Shown: positions 37,356-46,894, counted from the first letter of the stretch. The stretch: 64,000 nt of DNA from Aliiroseovarius sp. S1339 (GCF_023195695.1 NZ_JALPQG010000008.1:124001-188000); one strand, 5' to 3'. The notes: a model not told the origin generated them from the letters alone. Program-made: numbers and translations.

Positions 37356-38723
37356 ATGAGCGGATTTGACTATGACCTCTTCGTAATCGGTGGCGGATCG
37401 GGCGGCGTGCGTGCGGGTCGGCTGGCAGCCGAAGGTGGTGCTAAGGTCGGACTGGCCGAAGAATTTCGGATGGGTGGAACCTGCGTGATCCGGGGCTGTG
37501 TGCCCAAGAAGCTCATGGTCTTTGCGTCGCAATTTGGCCCGGCTTCTGGCGATGCGCGCGCCTATGGCTGGCAAGGCAACGCGCGCGGCGAATTTGACTG
37601 GGCGGGCACCTTCCGCCCCGCTCTGCACGCCGAACTCGACCGGCTAGAGGCCATCTACACCCGCAACCTTGGCAATTCTGGCGCGGATATTTTCAATGCA
37701 CGTGCAACAGTGAAAGACGCCCACACGGTCGAGCTGTCGACCGGTGAAAGCTTCACCGCAAAGCACATTCTTATTGCCACCGGTGGCCGCCCCTTCTTGC
37801 CTGACACACCCGGCGCAGAGGAGCTTGGCATCACCTCAAACGAGGTCTTTAACCTTGACGAATTTCCCAAACGCATCCTGATCGTCGGCGGTGGATATAT
37901 CGCCTGCGAGTTCGCCTGCATCTTCAACGGGTTGGGGTCCAACGTGGCACAGTGGTATCGCGGCGCGCAAATCCTGCGCGGTTTTGACGACGAGGTGCGT
38001 GGCTTCTTGGCCGAGCACATTCGCGAACGCGGTGTCGACCTGCATGTGGGGCTGGAAGTCGAACGTATGGAACGTCGAGACGGCGCGATATGGGTCAAAG
38101 GCACAGACGGGCGCGAAGAGATGTTCGACCAAGTTCTGTTCGCCACGGGACGCGTTCCAAACGCCGATGGCCTTGGGCTGGAAGAGGTGGGCGTTAAGCT
38201 TGGCCGCTCAGGCGCGGTTGCGGTGGACGACTACAGCCAGACCTCGGTTCCTTCGATCTATGCGGTGGGGGATGTGACGAACCGGATCAACCTGACGCCG
38301 GTCGCGATCCGCGAAGGCATGGCCTTTGTCGAAACGGTCTTTAACGGCAACCCCACCAAACCCGACCATGAAAACGTCGCCTCAGCAGTGTTCACGCAGC
38401 CAGAGTACGGCACCATTGGACTGTCCGAGGAAGACGCGCGCAAGTCCGAGAAGATCGACGTTTATTGTGCGGCGTTCCGTCCCATGCAGAAAAGCTTCAT
38501 CGGGGTGAATGAACGGGTGTTGTTCAAGCTGATCGTCAGCCAGAAAACTCAGAAGGTTGTGGGATGTCATATCGTCGGCGACGGCGCGGGTGAGATGATC
38601 CAACTTGCCGCAATTGCTGTGAAGATGGGCGCGACCAAACAGGATTTCGACCGGACCGTCGCGGTGCACCCGACCATGTCGGAAGAAATCGTTCTGATGA
38701 AGACGCCCACCCGCAGCGATTAA
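37356..38723 (+). CDS. gor: Glutathione-disulfide reductase
   Basis: FAD flavoprotein reducing oxidised glutathione with NADPH (455 aa). FAD motif VIGGGSGGVRAGRLAA (10-25), redox pair GGTCVIRGCVPKKL (Cys43, Cys48), NADPH-binding IVGGGYIACEFACIFNGLG near 175, and the catalytic His in AVHPTMSEE near the C-terminus. CVIRGC is the plant/proteobacterial GR variant. An ATG at 37350 (MDMSG) is an equally possible start. Confidence 0.95.
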   Translation: MSGFDYDLFVIGGGSGGVRAGRLAAEGGAKVGLAEEFRMGGTCVIRGCVPKKLMVFASQFGPASGDARAYGWQGNARGEFDWAGTFRPALHAELDRLEAIYTRNLGNSGADIFNARATVKDAHTVELSTGESFTAKHILIATGGRPFLPDTPGAEELGITSNEVFNLDEFPKRILIVGGGYIACEFACIFNGLGSNVAQWYRGAQILRGFDDEVRGFLAEHIRERGVDLHVGLEVERMERRDGAIWVKGTDGREEMFDQVLFATGRVPNADGLGLEEVGVKLGRSGAVAVDDYSQTSVPSIYAVGDVTNRINLTPVAIREGMAFVETVFNGNPTKPDHENVASAVFTQPEYGTIGLSEEDARKSEKIDVYCAAFRPMQKSFIGVNERVLFKLIVSQKTQKVVGCHIVGDGAGEMIQLAAIAVKMGATKQDFDRTVAVHPTMSEEIVLMKTPTRSD

Positions 38724-38796
38724 GGCCCAGACCAAGGTCGCGATGCGAAAGCACAGGAAATTCAACTCAAAAGGGGGTGCATCGCGTCCCCTTTGC

Positions 38797-38830
38797 CTTG
38801 AAATCTGCGCCTTAAAGGGTCAGGTATAGC
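38797..38830 (+). promoter_or_regulatory. Possible heat-shock (RpoH-type) promoter for hflK
   Basis: CTTGAAA (38797-38803) followed 17 nt later by CAGGTATA resembles a sigma-32 promoter (CTTGAAA with a CCCAT-like -10), 34 bp before the hflK start at 38864. The -10 match is poor, so this is a weak call based on the known heat-shock control of hflKC elsewhere. Confidence 0.2.
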
Positions 38831-38863
38831 TCGAAACCATTTACGTGGAAGGAATAGGACCAG

Positions 38864-40006
38864 ATGGCCAGTGATAATGGCGGCCCATGGGGCGGCGGTG
38901 GAAACCGTGGCGGCTCGGACGGGCGTCCCCCCTCGAACGGTGGGGGCAACCGTGGCGGTAAAGAACCATCGCAAATGCCCGAGATTGATGAGCTTATGAA
39001 AAAGGGCCAGGAACAGCTGCGCGTGCTTATGGGTGGCCGGGGCGACAAACGTCGCGGCGGCGGCGCAGGCGGTGGCGGCGAAGGCCCCAGTTTGGGGCGT
39101 GGCTCTATTCTAATCGTTGCCCTTGTGGCGGTGGCCGTCTGGGTTTTTGCAAGTTTCTACCGTGTGGACACGTCAGAACAATCGGTCGAGCTTCTGTTCG
39201 GCGAACGTTACGGCGTTGGGCAGGAGGGTCTGAATTTCGCACCCTGGCCTGTTGTCACCAAAGAAATTTATCCGGTGACACGCGAAAACGTCATCAACAT
39301 CGGTGACGGCAACAATGAAGGTTTGATGCTGACGGGCGACGAAAACATCGTCGACATCGACTATCAGGTTGTCTGGAACATCTCGGATGTCGAAAAGTTC
39401 GTGTTCAACATGGCGGGTCCGGAAGACACCATTCGGGCAGTATCAGAATCAGCGATGCGCGAGATTATCGCCCGCTCGCGTCTGGCCCCCATCCTGACCT
39501 CGGATCGTGGTGTCATTGCGCAAGACCTTGAAAGCCTGATCCAGTCAACGCTGGACGGCTATCAATCGGGCGTGAACATCGTGCGGGTTAACTTTGACCG
39601 TGCCGACCCGCCCGAGGATGTTATCGACAGCTTCCGCGAAGTGCAGGCCGCTGAACAGACCCGCGATACGTTGCAGAAGCAGGCGGATGCTTATGCAAAC
39701 CGCGTGGTTGCCGAAGCTCGTGGTGCAGCTGCCCAGTTGATGGAGCAAGCCGAAGGCTACCGCGCACGCGTCGTGAACGAAGCCGATGGTGAGGCCGCGC
39801 GCTTTATCGCTGTCTATGACGAATTCGCCAAGGCACCTGACATCACGCGCAAACGGCTTTATCTCGAAACCATCGAGAAAGTTTTGCGAAACGTGGACAA
39901 GGTGATCATTGACGATGGCGTCGGTGGTGAAGGTGGCGTTGTGCCTTATCTGCCGCTGAATGAACTGACGCGCAAACCCGCGCAAACCGACGGAGGGTCG
40001 AACTAA
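38864..40006 (+). CDS. hflK: FtsH protease modulator HflK
   Basis: SPFH/band-7 protein (380 aa) that assembles with HflC around the FtsH protease. The first 80 residues are Gly/Asn-rich (GGPWGGGGNRGGSDGRPP), then one membrane helix (about 82-100) and a periplasmic SPFH domain (VDTSEQSVELLFGERYGVG, VVWNISDVEKFVFN) with a coiled region (EVQAAEQTRDTLQKQADAYA). It couples to hflC by TAATG. ftsH itself is 15 kb away in the same window. Confidence 0.95.
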   Translation: MASDNGGPWGGGGNRGGSDGRPPSNGGGNRGGKEPSQMPEIDELMKKGQEQLRVLMGGRGDKRRGGGAGGGGEGPSLGRGSILIVALVAVAVWVFASFYRVDTSEQSVELLFGERYGVGQEGLNFAPWPVVTKEIYPVTRENVINIGDGNNEGLMLTGDENIVDIDYQVVWNISDVEKFVFNMAGPEDTIRAVSESAMREIIARSRLAPILTSDRGVIAQDLESLIQSTLDGYQSGVNIVRVNFDRADPPEDVIDSFREVQAAEQTRDTLQKQADAYANRVVAEARGAAAQLMEQAEGYRARVVNEADGEAARFIAVYDEFAKAPDITRKRLYLETIEKVLRNVDKVIIDDGVGGEGGVVPYLPLNELTRKPAQTDGGSN

Positions 40007-40875
40007 TGAAACGCACTCAAATCGTCCTTTTCGTTCTGGTTGCGCTGGTGTTCGGCGCTTTGCAGACGATCTACATCGTGGATGAACGCGAGAAGGCGCT
40101 GCGCCTGTGGTTCGGTGAGGTTCAGGCAGAGATTTCTGATCCCGGCCTGTATTTCAAAATCCCCGTGCTGCATGAGATCGTCAAATATGACGACCGAATC
40201 CTGCCCTTGGAAACCAGCAAGCTTGAGGTGACACCCGCAGACAGCCGCCGGCTTGAAGTGGACGCCTTTGCGCGCTGGCGCATCGCGGATCCCAAACAGT
40301 TCCGCCGTGCGGTCGGTGCAAGCTCGATCGCAGGTGCTACACCCCGTCTGGAACGTATCTTGAATGCCGAGTTGCGAGAGGTTCTGGGTAAAGTGGATTC
40401 GGGCGCGGTTCTGTCCGCTGACCGGGTTCTATTGATGAACCAGATTCGCGACCAAGCGCGCATACAAGCGGCATCGTTGGGTGTTGAGATCATTGACGTG
40501 CGGATCAAACGTGCCGATCTGCCCAAGCAAAACCTTGAAGCGACCTTTGAGCGGATGCGTGCCGAACGTCAGCGTCTCGCCGCAGATGAAATCGCGCGCG
40601 GTAATGAAGCCGCCCAACGTTTGCGGGCCACCGCAGACCGGACCGTGGTTGAAACCGTGTCCGAGGCCCGCAAGCAGGCCCAGATCATCAGAGGTCAGGC
40701 GGACGCCCGCCGCAACGGTATTCTGGCCGATGCATTGGGTCGCGATCCGGAATTCTATGCCTTCCTGCGCTCGCTTGAAGCCTATGAAAGCTCGTTGGGC
40801 GGCTCCAATTCTTCGATGGTCATTTCGCCCGACAGCGAATTCTTTGATTATCTGAAATCGGATACGGGCCGCTGA
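40006..40875 (+). CDS. hflC: FtsH protease modulator HflC
   Basis: Partner of HflK (289 aa), with an N-terminal anchor (about 5-22) followed by an SPFH domain (IVDEREKALRLWFGEVQAEI, FARWRIADPKQFRRAVG) and a helical tail (SEARKQAQIIRGQADARR). The start A is the last base of the hflK TAA stop and its own TGA stop overlaps the next ATG, so the three genes are translationally linked. Confidence 0.95.
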   Translation: MKRTQIVLFVLVALVFGALQTIYIVDEREKALRLWFGEVQAEISDPGLYFKIPVLHEIVKYDDRILPLETSKLEVTPADSRRLEVDAFARWRIADPKQFRRAVGASSIAGATPRLERILNAELREVLGKVDSGAVLSADRVLLMNQIRDQARIQAASLGVEIIDVRIKRADLPKQNLEATFERMRAERQRLAADEIARGNEAAQRLRATADRTVVETVSEARKQAQIIRGQADARRNGILADALGRDPEFYAFLRSLEAYESSLGGSNSSMVISPDSEFFDYLKSDTGR

Positions 40876-41060
40876 TGTCTGTGATCCTTTTGGGGATCGG
40901 GCTTGTGCTCGTGATTGAGGGGCTGGTGTTCGCACTGGCCCCTTCGCGTCTGGACGATCTGGTGCAGTTTATGGCCGAGATGCCGCGCGATCAAAGGCGC
41001 GTGATTGGCCTCGTGGCGCTGGCATTGGGTGTTATGCTCGTGTGGTTGTCGCAGACTTAG
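40875..41060 (+). CDS. DUF2065 membrane protein
   Basis: 61-residue protein with two membrane helices (about 2-22 and 44-59) and the DUF2065 pattern LGIGLVLVIEGLVFALAPSRL, MPRDQRRVIGLVALALGV. It overlaps the hflC stop (TGATG). The small family is commonly found next to hflC; function unknown. Confidence 0.88.
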   Translation: MSVILLGIGLVLVIEGLVFALAPSRLDDLVQFMAEMPRDQRRVIGLVALALGVMLVWLSQT

Positions 41061-41174
41061 AGCGCCAATTGTTACAGCTTGGGCGGTTTGTGTCAGATTG
41101 GCCATTTCGCATAATTTACTTGATATGTGGGGCAGGTCGTATATCCGTGCCCGAGTTATTGAAAAAGCAGGCCC

Positions 41175-42209
41175 ATGAATCATACACCAGACTTTCCGCC
41201 AACAACCCATAACGCAAAATCAGCGAAAGACTGGGTAAAGACCTTAGCAACCTATCGCGAACCCAACCAGTGGCGCAGCGCATTTGAACTTGGTGTCAGC
41301 ATTGGCCCGTTCATTGTCTTGTGGGTATTGGCGTGGCTGTCGATGTCGGTCAGCCTTTGGTTGACGCTGGCAATTTCGATCGTCAACGCATTGTTTTTGT
41401 TGCGCCTGTTCACCATTCAGCATGACTGCGGCCACGGCGCGTTTTTCAAACAACGTGCGCTTAGCGACTGGGTCGGGCGCGTCCTTGGGGTTCTGACCCT
41501 GACACCATATGCCGTCTGGCGGCGCACTCATTCGATACACCACAGCGCGGCTGGCAATCTGGGCAAGCGTGGCATTGGCGACATCATGACCCTGACAGTT
41601 GACGAATATAACGACTTGTCCCGGTTCGAACGTCTAAAATACCGGGTCTATCGTAATCCGGTCGTCCTGTTTGGGTTTGCGCCAAGCTATCTTTTCCTGC
41701 TGCAAAACCGCCTGCCGTTCGGCCTGATGGACAGCGCCCGGTATTGGATCAGCGCGATGGGCACCAATCTGGCGATCGTCGTCGGTCTGGCTGTGATCTG
41801 GTATTTCGGCGGTTTTGCGGCGGTTTTCCTGATTTTCCTGCCCACGACCATTCTGGCCGCAACGGCTGGCATGTGGCTCTTCTATGTGCAGCACCAATTC
41901 GAAGACACGCATTGGAGCACCGAAGAAGACTGGCAGCTTCACGACGCTGCGCTTGAGGGCAGCTCGCATTATGTCATGCCGCCGATTTTGCAATGGTTCA
42001 GCGCCAATATCGGCATTCACCATGTGCATCATCTTTACAGTCGCATCCCGTTCTATCGGCTGACCGAGGTGCTTCGCGACCATACCGAACTGGCCCAAGC
42101 CAACCGGATGACCATCCCGCAAAGCCTATCCTGCGCACGGCTGCATCTGTGGGACGCTCAGCGCAAACAGCTTTTGTCGTTCTCGCAAGCCCGCGCGATT
42201 TACGGATAG
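41175..42209 (+). CDS. Fatty acid desaturase
   Basis: Membrane di-iron desaturase (344 aa). The three histidine boxes are HDCGH (83-87), HSIHH (119-123) and HHVHH (282-286), with hydrophobic segments at about 42-80 and 188-232. The box pattern is that of acyl-lipid omega/DesA-type enzymes introducing a double bond in membrane lipid acyl chains. It sits between the hflKC group and degP with its own 115-bp leader. Confidence 0.88.
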   Translation: MNHTPDFPPTTHNAKSAKDWVKTLATYREPNQWRSAFELGVSIGPFIVLWVLAWLSMSVSLWLTLAISIVNALFLLRLFTIQHDCGHGAFFKQRALSDWVGRVLGVLTLTPYAVWRRTHSIHHSAAGNLGKRGIGDIMTLTVDEYNDLSRFERLKYRVYRNPVVLFGFAPSYLFLLQNRLPFGLMDSARYWISAMGTNLAIVVGLAVIWYFGGFAAVFLIFLPTTILAATAGMWLFYVQHQFEDTHWSTEEDWQLHDAALEGSSHYVMPPILQWFSANIGIHHVHHLYSRIPFYRLTEVLRDHTELAQANRMTIPQSLSCARLHLWDAQRKQLLSFSQARAIYG

Positions 42210-42314
42210 GCTTAAGGAACAGCGCGGCGGCGGGCGAGCTTTGGCTAGGCCGCGCGCGACCTGACAAGCATAACACCGCATTACAGACGTTCACATGCCG
42301 GTGAATAATGTTCA

Positions 42315-42340
42315 GGAACTTTGCGTTGCGCTTTTTCGTT
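42315..42340 (+). promoter_or_regulatory. ECF-type promoter candidate upstream of degP
   Basis: GGAAC (42315-42319) and CGTT (42337-42340) are separated by 17 nt, matching the EcfG general-stress consensus of alphaproteobacteria (GGAAC-N16/17-CGTT); GGAACTT also resembles an RpoE -35. It lies 63 bp before the degP start, where envelope-stress control would make sense. Function is inferred. Confidence 0.4.
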
Positions 42341-42403
42341 CCTATCTAGAGACTATTGTTAATCGGGCAGAGGCTCGAAACTGTTTCTTGAAAGGAGAGA
42401 GGT

Positions 42404-43897
42404 GTGAAAGTGCAGGCTATTTCCCCAGACCATGTTCAGATGCGGGGCATGCGCGCTTTTGTCGGGTTAATCATGGCGCTGGCTGTGGTCCTTGCAACAG
42501 GGCTTCGGGCCGAGGCGCGCGGCGCCCCGAACAGCTTTGCCGATCTGGCCGAACAGGTCAGTCCGGCAGTGGTGAACATCACAACATCGACCATCGTCGC
42601 CCAGCGGACCGGCAACCAGCCGATGATCCCCGAAGGCAGCCCGTTCGAGGATTTCTTCCGCGACTTCCTCGAACGCAATCAGCCCGGTGGGCCAGATGGC
42701 AACGGCAACCAGCAACGCCAGCGACGCAGTCAAGCGCTTGGGTCAGGCTTTGTGATTTCGGAAGATGGGTTCATCGTGACCAACAATCACGTCATCGAAG
42801 GCGCGGATGAGATCCTGATTGAATTCTTCAACGGTGCGGGCGAACTGCCCGCCAAAGTCATCGGCACCGATCCCAACACCGACATTGCCCTTTTGAAGGT
42901 GGAAAGCGACAAGCCACTGGCCTTCGTGAAGTTTGGCGATAGCGACATCATGCGTGTTGGCGATTGGGTGATGGCGGTTGGCAATCCGTTGGGGCAGGGC
43001 TTTTCGGTGTCTGCCGGGATCGTGTCGCAACGCAACCGCGAATTGTCCGGTGCCTATGACGACTACATCCAGACCGACGCGGCGATCAACCGGGGCAACT
43101 CAGGCGGGCCGCTATTTAACATGGATGCCGAGGTTGTTGGCGTGAACACGGCGATCCTCAGCCCCAATGGCGGCTCGATCGGGATCGGTTTCGCGATGTC
43201 GTCGGCTGTGGTGAAACGTGTTGTGGACCAGCTGAAAGAATTCGGCGAAACCCGCCGCGGCTGGCTTGGCGTGCGCATTCAGGACATCACCGACGATATT
43301 GCTGAAGCTTTGGGTCTGGAAAGCACTAATGGCGCGTTGATCACTGACGTGCCGGATGGTCCAGCCAAGGACGCGGGCATTCTGCCCAATGACATTATCT
43401 TGTCCTTTGACGGCACCGAAGTCACTGATACGCGCGAGTTGGTACGTATAGTTGGTAATGCGCCGGTCGGCAAAGCTGTGCGTGTGCTGATCTTGCGCGA
43501 TGGTCAGACCGAGACGTTGAAAATCACGTTGGGCCGTCGCGAAGATGCCAGCTCGGCACCGGGCGAGGCACCAAGCGAAGACGCACCGGAAGCACCCGCA
43601 GAAGGCAAGGTCCTTGGCATGTCGCTCAGCGAACTTGACGACACGCGGCGCGAAGAGCTTGGCTTGAAGCCCACCGCCGAAGGTCTGGTTGTGCTGGATA
43701 TCGACGAAGACAGCGAGGCCTTTGAAAAGGGTATTCGTGCAGGCGATGTTGTGGCCGAAGCCGGGCAAGAGGCCGTTGGGTCCATCAAAGACCTTGAAGC
43801 GCGCCTGACAGCCGCCAAGGACGGAGGCCGCAAATCGGTGCTTCTTCTGGTGCGTCGCGACGACAACCCGCGTTTCGTGGCGTTGTCGCTGGAATAA
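42404..43897 (+). CDS. degP: Do-family periplasmic serine protease
   Basis: HtrA/DegP-type protease-chaperone for misfolded envelope proteins (497 aa). A signal segment (about 16-38, ending AEARG) precedes the trypsin-like domain with catalytic His129 (TNNHVIEG), Asp160 (TDIALLKV) and Ser233 (RGNSGGPLF), then two PDZ domains (about 270-360 and 405-490). The GTG start at 42404 has RBS AAGGAGAG at 42392-42399. Confidence 0.95.
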   Translation: MKVQAISPDHVQMRGMRAFVGLIMALAVVLATGLRAEARGAPNSFADLAEQVSPAVVNITTSTIVAQRTGNQPMIPEGSPFEDFFRDFLERNQPGGPDGNGNQQRQRRSQALGSGFVISEDGFIVTNNHVIEGADEILIEFFNGAGELPAKVIGTDPNTDIALLKVESDKPLAFVKFGDSDIMRVGDWVMAVGNPLGQGFSVSAGIVSQRNRELSGAYDDYIQTDAAINRGNSGGPLFNMDAEVVGVNTAILSPNGGSIGIGFAMSSAVVKRVVDQLKEFGETRRGWLGVRIQDITDDIAEALGLESTNGALITDVPDGPAKDAGILPNDIILSFDGTEVTDTRELVRIVGNAPVGKAVRVLILRDGQTETLKITLGRREDASSAPGEAPSEDAPEAPAEGKVLGMSLSELDDTRREELGLKPTAEGLVVLDIDEDSEAFEKGIRAGDVVAEAGQEAVGSIKDLEARLTAAKDGGRKSVLLLVRRDDNPRFVALSLE

Positions 43898-43912
43898 GCA
43901 ACCCAAAAGATA

Positions 43913-43978
43913 ACCCCGCCCGGTGGTGCCGGACGGGGTGAATACGGTGATCAGAACCCGCGCTTTGCCGCGCGGGTT
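43913..43978. terminator. Two tandem hairpins between degP and the DUF1127 gene
   Basis: ACCCCGCCCGG (43913-43923) pairs with CCGGACGGGGT (43929-43939) with one G-U, and AACCCGCGC (43955-43963) pairs perfectly with GCGCGGGTT (43970-43978). Neither has a good T-run. They lie between convergent genes and probably act as a shared 3' barrier. Confidence 0.5.
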
Positions 43979-43996
43979 AATCCGTTTCGGTGTTTC

Positions 43997-44200
43997 TTAG
44001 AGCGCACTGATATCTGCGCGGCACAGGCCGATATCATCAAGTTCCCGGTCACTCAGCTTCGACAGAGCGATGCGAGTCATGCGCTCGTCGTTCCATGCGG
44101 TGATCGCGGCAACAAAGCCACGAATTGCGCTGGACAGACGTTCCCCGAAGGACGCACCGTTCACAGGGATATATGTCGTTTCGAAAGCAGCCATTTTCAT
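43997..44200 (-). CDS. DUF1127 small protein
   Basis: 67-residue protein ending in the DUF1127 signature LSKLSDRELDDIGLCRADI, an arginine/aspartate motif found in small alphaproteobacterial proteins that bind RNA or influence phosphate and C1 metabolism. The ATG at 44200 gives MKMAAF; the second ATG at 44194 has better spacing to AAGGA. It has a long 369-bp upstream region shared with ruvC. Confidence 0.85.
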   Translation of the reverse strand: MKMAAFETTYIPVNGASFGERLSSAIRGFVAAITAWNDERMTRIALSKLSDRELDDIGLCRADISAL

Positions 44201-44284
44201 GTCCTTCTCGGTAAGTAAGTTTACTGCGGTAAGCATTTGTTCTTTCCGGCATGTAGGGCCGAAGTTCGGGGGCAGCAAGGCCCT

Positions 44285-44309
44285 AAATTGCATGACTCTC
44301 ATGCAATTT
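44285..44309. promoter_or_regulatory. 11-bp perfect inverted repeat, candidate operator
   Basis: AAATTGCATGA (44285-44295) and its exact complement (44299-44309) flank CTC. The length and perfect symmetry fit a homodimeric regulator. It lies 85 bp upstream of the DUF1127 start. The TGCA/TGCA core recalls metal-regulator boxes of alphaproteobacteria, but spacing differs. Confidence 0.55.
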
Positions 44310-44480
44310 TTGCAACGGGTCGCATTTGGAATAGGTGATGTCGAAAACAGGCCGAAATAGGTAAAACTGGCGGCCGTATTTCTTTGTGCAGATGATGCGC
44401 TGTGACAATAAGGCATCAAGTTTGGCACTCTGTTTCAGATGTCAGAGAATCACAGGGCAGCGCAAATCTTTCTGGCGCGT

Positions 44481-44495
44481 GTTCTTGTTTCGTGC
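44481..44495 (+). promoter_or_regulatory. Near-consensus LexA (SOS) box upstream of ruvC
   Basis: GTTC-N7-GTGC differs by one base from the alphaproteobacterial LexA site GTTC-N7-GTTC. It lies 74 bp before the ruvC start; ruv genes are common SOS members. A single mismatch match can occur by chance. Confidence 0.35.
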
Positions 44496-44569
44496 TAGTC
44501 CGGTTTTCAACAAGGCCGCCGCGCATCATGCGCCAGCGGCCGGGCAGAGCAGACAGGGCAGGGTGCAAC

Positions 44570-45076
44570 ATGCGTGTTATTGGCATTGACCCGGGGCTAA
44601 GGAACCTTGGTTGGGGCGTGATCGACACCGACGGCACACGCATGTCGCATGTGGCCAACGGGATCTGTCATTCGCGAACCGGTGAACTGGCCGCGCGACT
44701 GTTGTCTCTTTACGACCAACTGACTGACGTGCTGGCGCAATTCGCCCCCGAAACTGCGGCAGTCGAACAGACTTTCGTGAACAAGGACGCCGTCGCCACC
44801 CTGAAGCTGGGGCAAGCACGCGGCATCGCTTTGCTGGTGCCTGCCAAGGCGGGGCTTCCCATCGGGGAATATGCACCCAACGCGGTGAAGAAGGCCGTGG
44901 TGGGCGTGGGCCATGCCGATAAGAAACAGGTCGAGCATATGGTGAAAATGCAATTGCCCGGCGTTCAGATCAAAGGTGCGGATGCCGCCGATGCGCTGGC
45001 CATCGCGATCTGCCATGCGTTTCACGCGCAGAGTGCCGGGCGTCTGGAAGCCGCGTTGAAGAAAGCCACAGCATGA
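44570..45076 (+). CDS. ruvC: Holliday junction resolvase RuvC
   Basis: Nuclease cleaving Holliday junctions bound by RuvAB (168 aa). Catalytic acids are Asp7 (IGIDPGLRN), Glu65 (AAVEQTFVN), Asp137 and Asp140 ([14 protein letters not shown]), as in E. coli. The start at 44570 gives MRVIGIDPG. It overlaps ruvA by ATGA. Confidence 0.96.
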   Translation: MRVIGIDPGLRNLGWGVIDTDGTRMSHVANGICHSRTGELAARLLSLYDQLTDVLAQFAPETAAVEQTFVNKDAVATLKLGQARGIALLVPAKAGLPIGEYAPNAVKKAVVGVGHADKKQVEHMVKMQLPGVQIKGADAADALAIAICHAFHAQSAGRLEAALKKATA

Positions 45077-45753
45077 TTGGTAAAATCGCAGGACGTCTTG
45101 ATTACCGTGCCGATGATCATGTTCTGATCGACGTGCGCGGCGTGGGCTATCTGGTCTATGTCTCGGACCGCACCATGGCCAGCCTGCCCGGACCGGGCGA
45201 GGCGGTCGCGCTCTATACCGAGCTTTTGGTGCGCGAGGACAATCTGCAACTGTTCGGCTTCACGACGCTGGTTGAAAAAGAATGGCATCGGTTGCTTATG
45301 AGCGTGCAGGGTATTGGCGCGAAGGCCTCGATGGCAATCCTTGGCACGCTTGGCGCCGATGGGGTCAGTCGCGCGATTGCGCTGGGCGACTGGAACGCTG
45401 TGAAAGCCGCCAAGGGTCTTGGCCCGAAAACCGCGCAGCGCGTGGTGTTGGAGCTGAAAGACAAGGCGGCGTCTGTCATGGCGCTGTCGGGTCAGGCATC
45501 GACCGCCACAAGTGCTGCTGCCGCGCAGGATGACGCGGTGATCGAACCAACAACACCCTCTGCGACCGTCGCTGCGCCCATGCCCACCGGCAATGCCGCC
45601 GCGCAATCCGAGGCGCTGTCGGCCCTGACCAACCTTGGCTACGCGCCGGGCGAAGCGGCATCTGCCGTGGCACAGGCCTTGGGCGAGGATGCGACGCTCG
45701 ACACGTCCGGCCTGATCCGCGCCGCGCTGAAACTTCTTGCGCCCAAAGGGTAG
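45073..45753 (+). CDS. ruvA: Holliday junction branch-migration protein RuvA
   Basis: Binds four-way junctions and loads the RuvB motor (226 aa). OB domain ([30 protein letters not shown]), two HhH motifs ([29 protein letters not shown]), an Ala/Thr-rich linker and a C-terminal RuvB-binding domain ([18 protein letters not shown]). Coupled to ruvC. Confidence 0.95.
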   Translation: MIGKIAGRLDYRADDHVLIDVRGVGYLVYVSDRTMASLPGPGEAVALYTELLVREDNLQLFGFTTLVEKEWHRLLMSVQGIGAKASMAILGTLGADGVSRAIALGDWNAVKAAKGLGPKTAQRVVLELKDKAASVMALSGQASTATSAAAAQDDAVIEPTTPSATVAAPMPTGNAAAQSEALSALTNLGYAPGEAASAVAQALGEDATLDTSGLIRAALKLLAPKG

Positions 45754-45770
45754 GGGGCTAGAAAGAACCC

Positions 45771-46838
45771 ATGACCGCCTCTGACCCCCTGAACGCTCCG
45801 GACCCGACGTTGCGCCCCGCGCCGCGCCCCGAAGATACCGAAGACGTGAACCGCGCCCTGCGCCCACAGACGCTGGGTGATTTCATCGGGCAGGCCGAGG
45901 CGCGTTCCAATCTTCGTATCTTCATCGAAAGCGCACGCAAGCGTAACGAGGCGATGGACCATGTGCTGTTCCACGGCCCGCCCGGTCTGGGCAAGACCAC
46001 GCTGGCGCAAATCATGGCGCGCGAGTTGGGCGTGAACTTCCGCATGACCTCTGGCCCCGTGTTGGCCAAGGCCGGCGATCTGGCCGCGATCCTGACCAAT
46101 CTGGAAGCCAATGACGTCTTGTTCATTGACGAAATTCACAGGCTCAATCCGGTGGTCGAGGAAGTGCTCTATCCCGCGCTGGAGGATTTCGAACTGGATC
46201 TGGTGATCGGCGAGGGCCCCGCCGCGCGTACCGTGCGGATCGAGTTGCAACCCTTCACACTGGTCGGTGCCACGACCCGGCTGGGACTTCTGACCACGCC
46301 GCTGCGCGATCGCTTCGGTATTCCTGTGCGGCTGCAATTCTATTCGGTCGATGAACTGCACGAGATTGTCACAAAAAATGCAATCAAGCTGGGCGCCCCG
46401 GCGGAAACAGATGGCGCGCGCGAGATCGCGAAACGCGCCCGTGGCACACCTCGGATCGCGGGGCGGCTGTTGCGCCGCGTCGTTGATTTCGCCGTGGTTG
46501 AAGGCGACGGGCGCATCACGCGTGACCTTGCCGACAACGCGCTCACGCGGTTGGGCGTAGATCACCTTGGCCTTGATGGGGCCGACCGGCGCTATTTGGG
46601 ATTGATGGCCGAGCACTACGGCGGCGGCCCGGTGGGCATCGAAACCCTGTCTGCCGCTCTGTCTGAAAGCCGCGATGCGCTGGAAGAAGTGATCGAGCCG
46701 TTCCTGCTGCAACAAGGCTTGATCCAACGCACCCCGCGCGGCCGTATGCTGGGCCAAATCGCGTGGCGACACCTCGGACTGACTGCCCCCGTTTCTCAAC
46801 CGCGCGGTGCGGGACAAGGACAGCTTTTCGAAGGTTAG
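45771..46838 (+). CDS. ruvB: Holliday junction helicase RuvB
   Basis: AAA+ motor driving branch migration (355 aa). Walker [12 protein letters not shown] (69-79), Walker [10 protein letters not shown] near 119, sensor [18 protein letters not shown] near 168, then the C-terminal winged helix ([18 protein letters not shown]). It follows ruvA by 17 bp, completing the ruvCAB unit. Confidence 0.97.
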   Translation: MTASDPLNAPDPTLRPAPRPEDTEDVNRALRPQTLGDFIGQAEARSNLRIFIESARKRNEAMDHVLFHGPPGLGKTTLAQIMARELGVNFRMTSGPVLAKAGDLAAILTNLEANDVLFIDEIHRLNPVVEEVLYPALEDFELDLVIGEGPAARTVRIELQPFTLVGATTRLGLLTTPLRDRFGIPVRLQFYSVDELHEIVTKNAIKLGAPAETDGAREIAKRARGTPRIAGRLLRRVVDFAVVEGDGRITRDLADNALTRLGVDHLGLDGADRRYLGLMAEHYGGGPVGIETLSAALSESRDALEEVIEPFLLQQGLIQRTPRGRMLGQIAWRHLGLTAPVSQPRGAGQGQLFEG

Positions 46839-46894
46839 CCCTTGAAACGCGCGTCCATTTGCGGGACATCACCCCGCAGATCAGGAGACGCCAG

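Larger units (their letters stand above)
44201..44569. other. 369-bp divergent intergenic region (DUF1127 / ruvC)
   Basis: No gene is supported. It holds a perfect 11-bp inverted repeat (44285-44309) and a near-consensus LexA site (44481-44495), both described separately. It must contain the promoters for the DUF1127 gene and ruvCAB. Confidence 0.6.
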
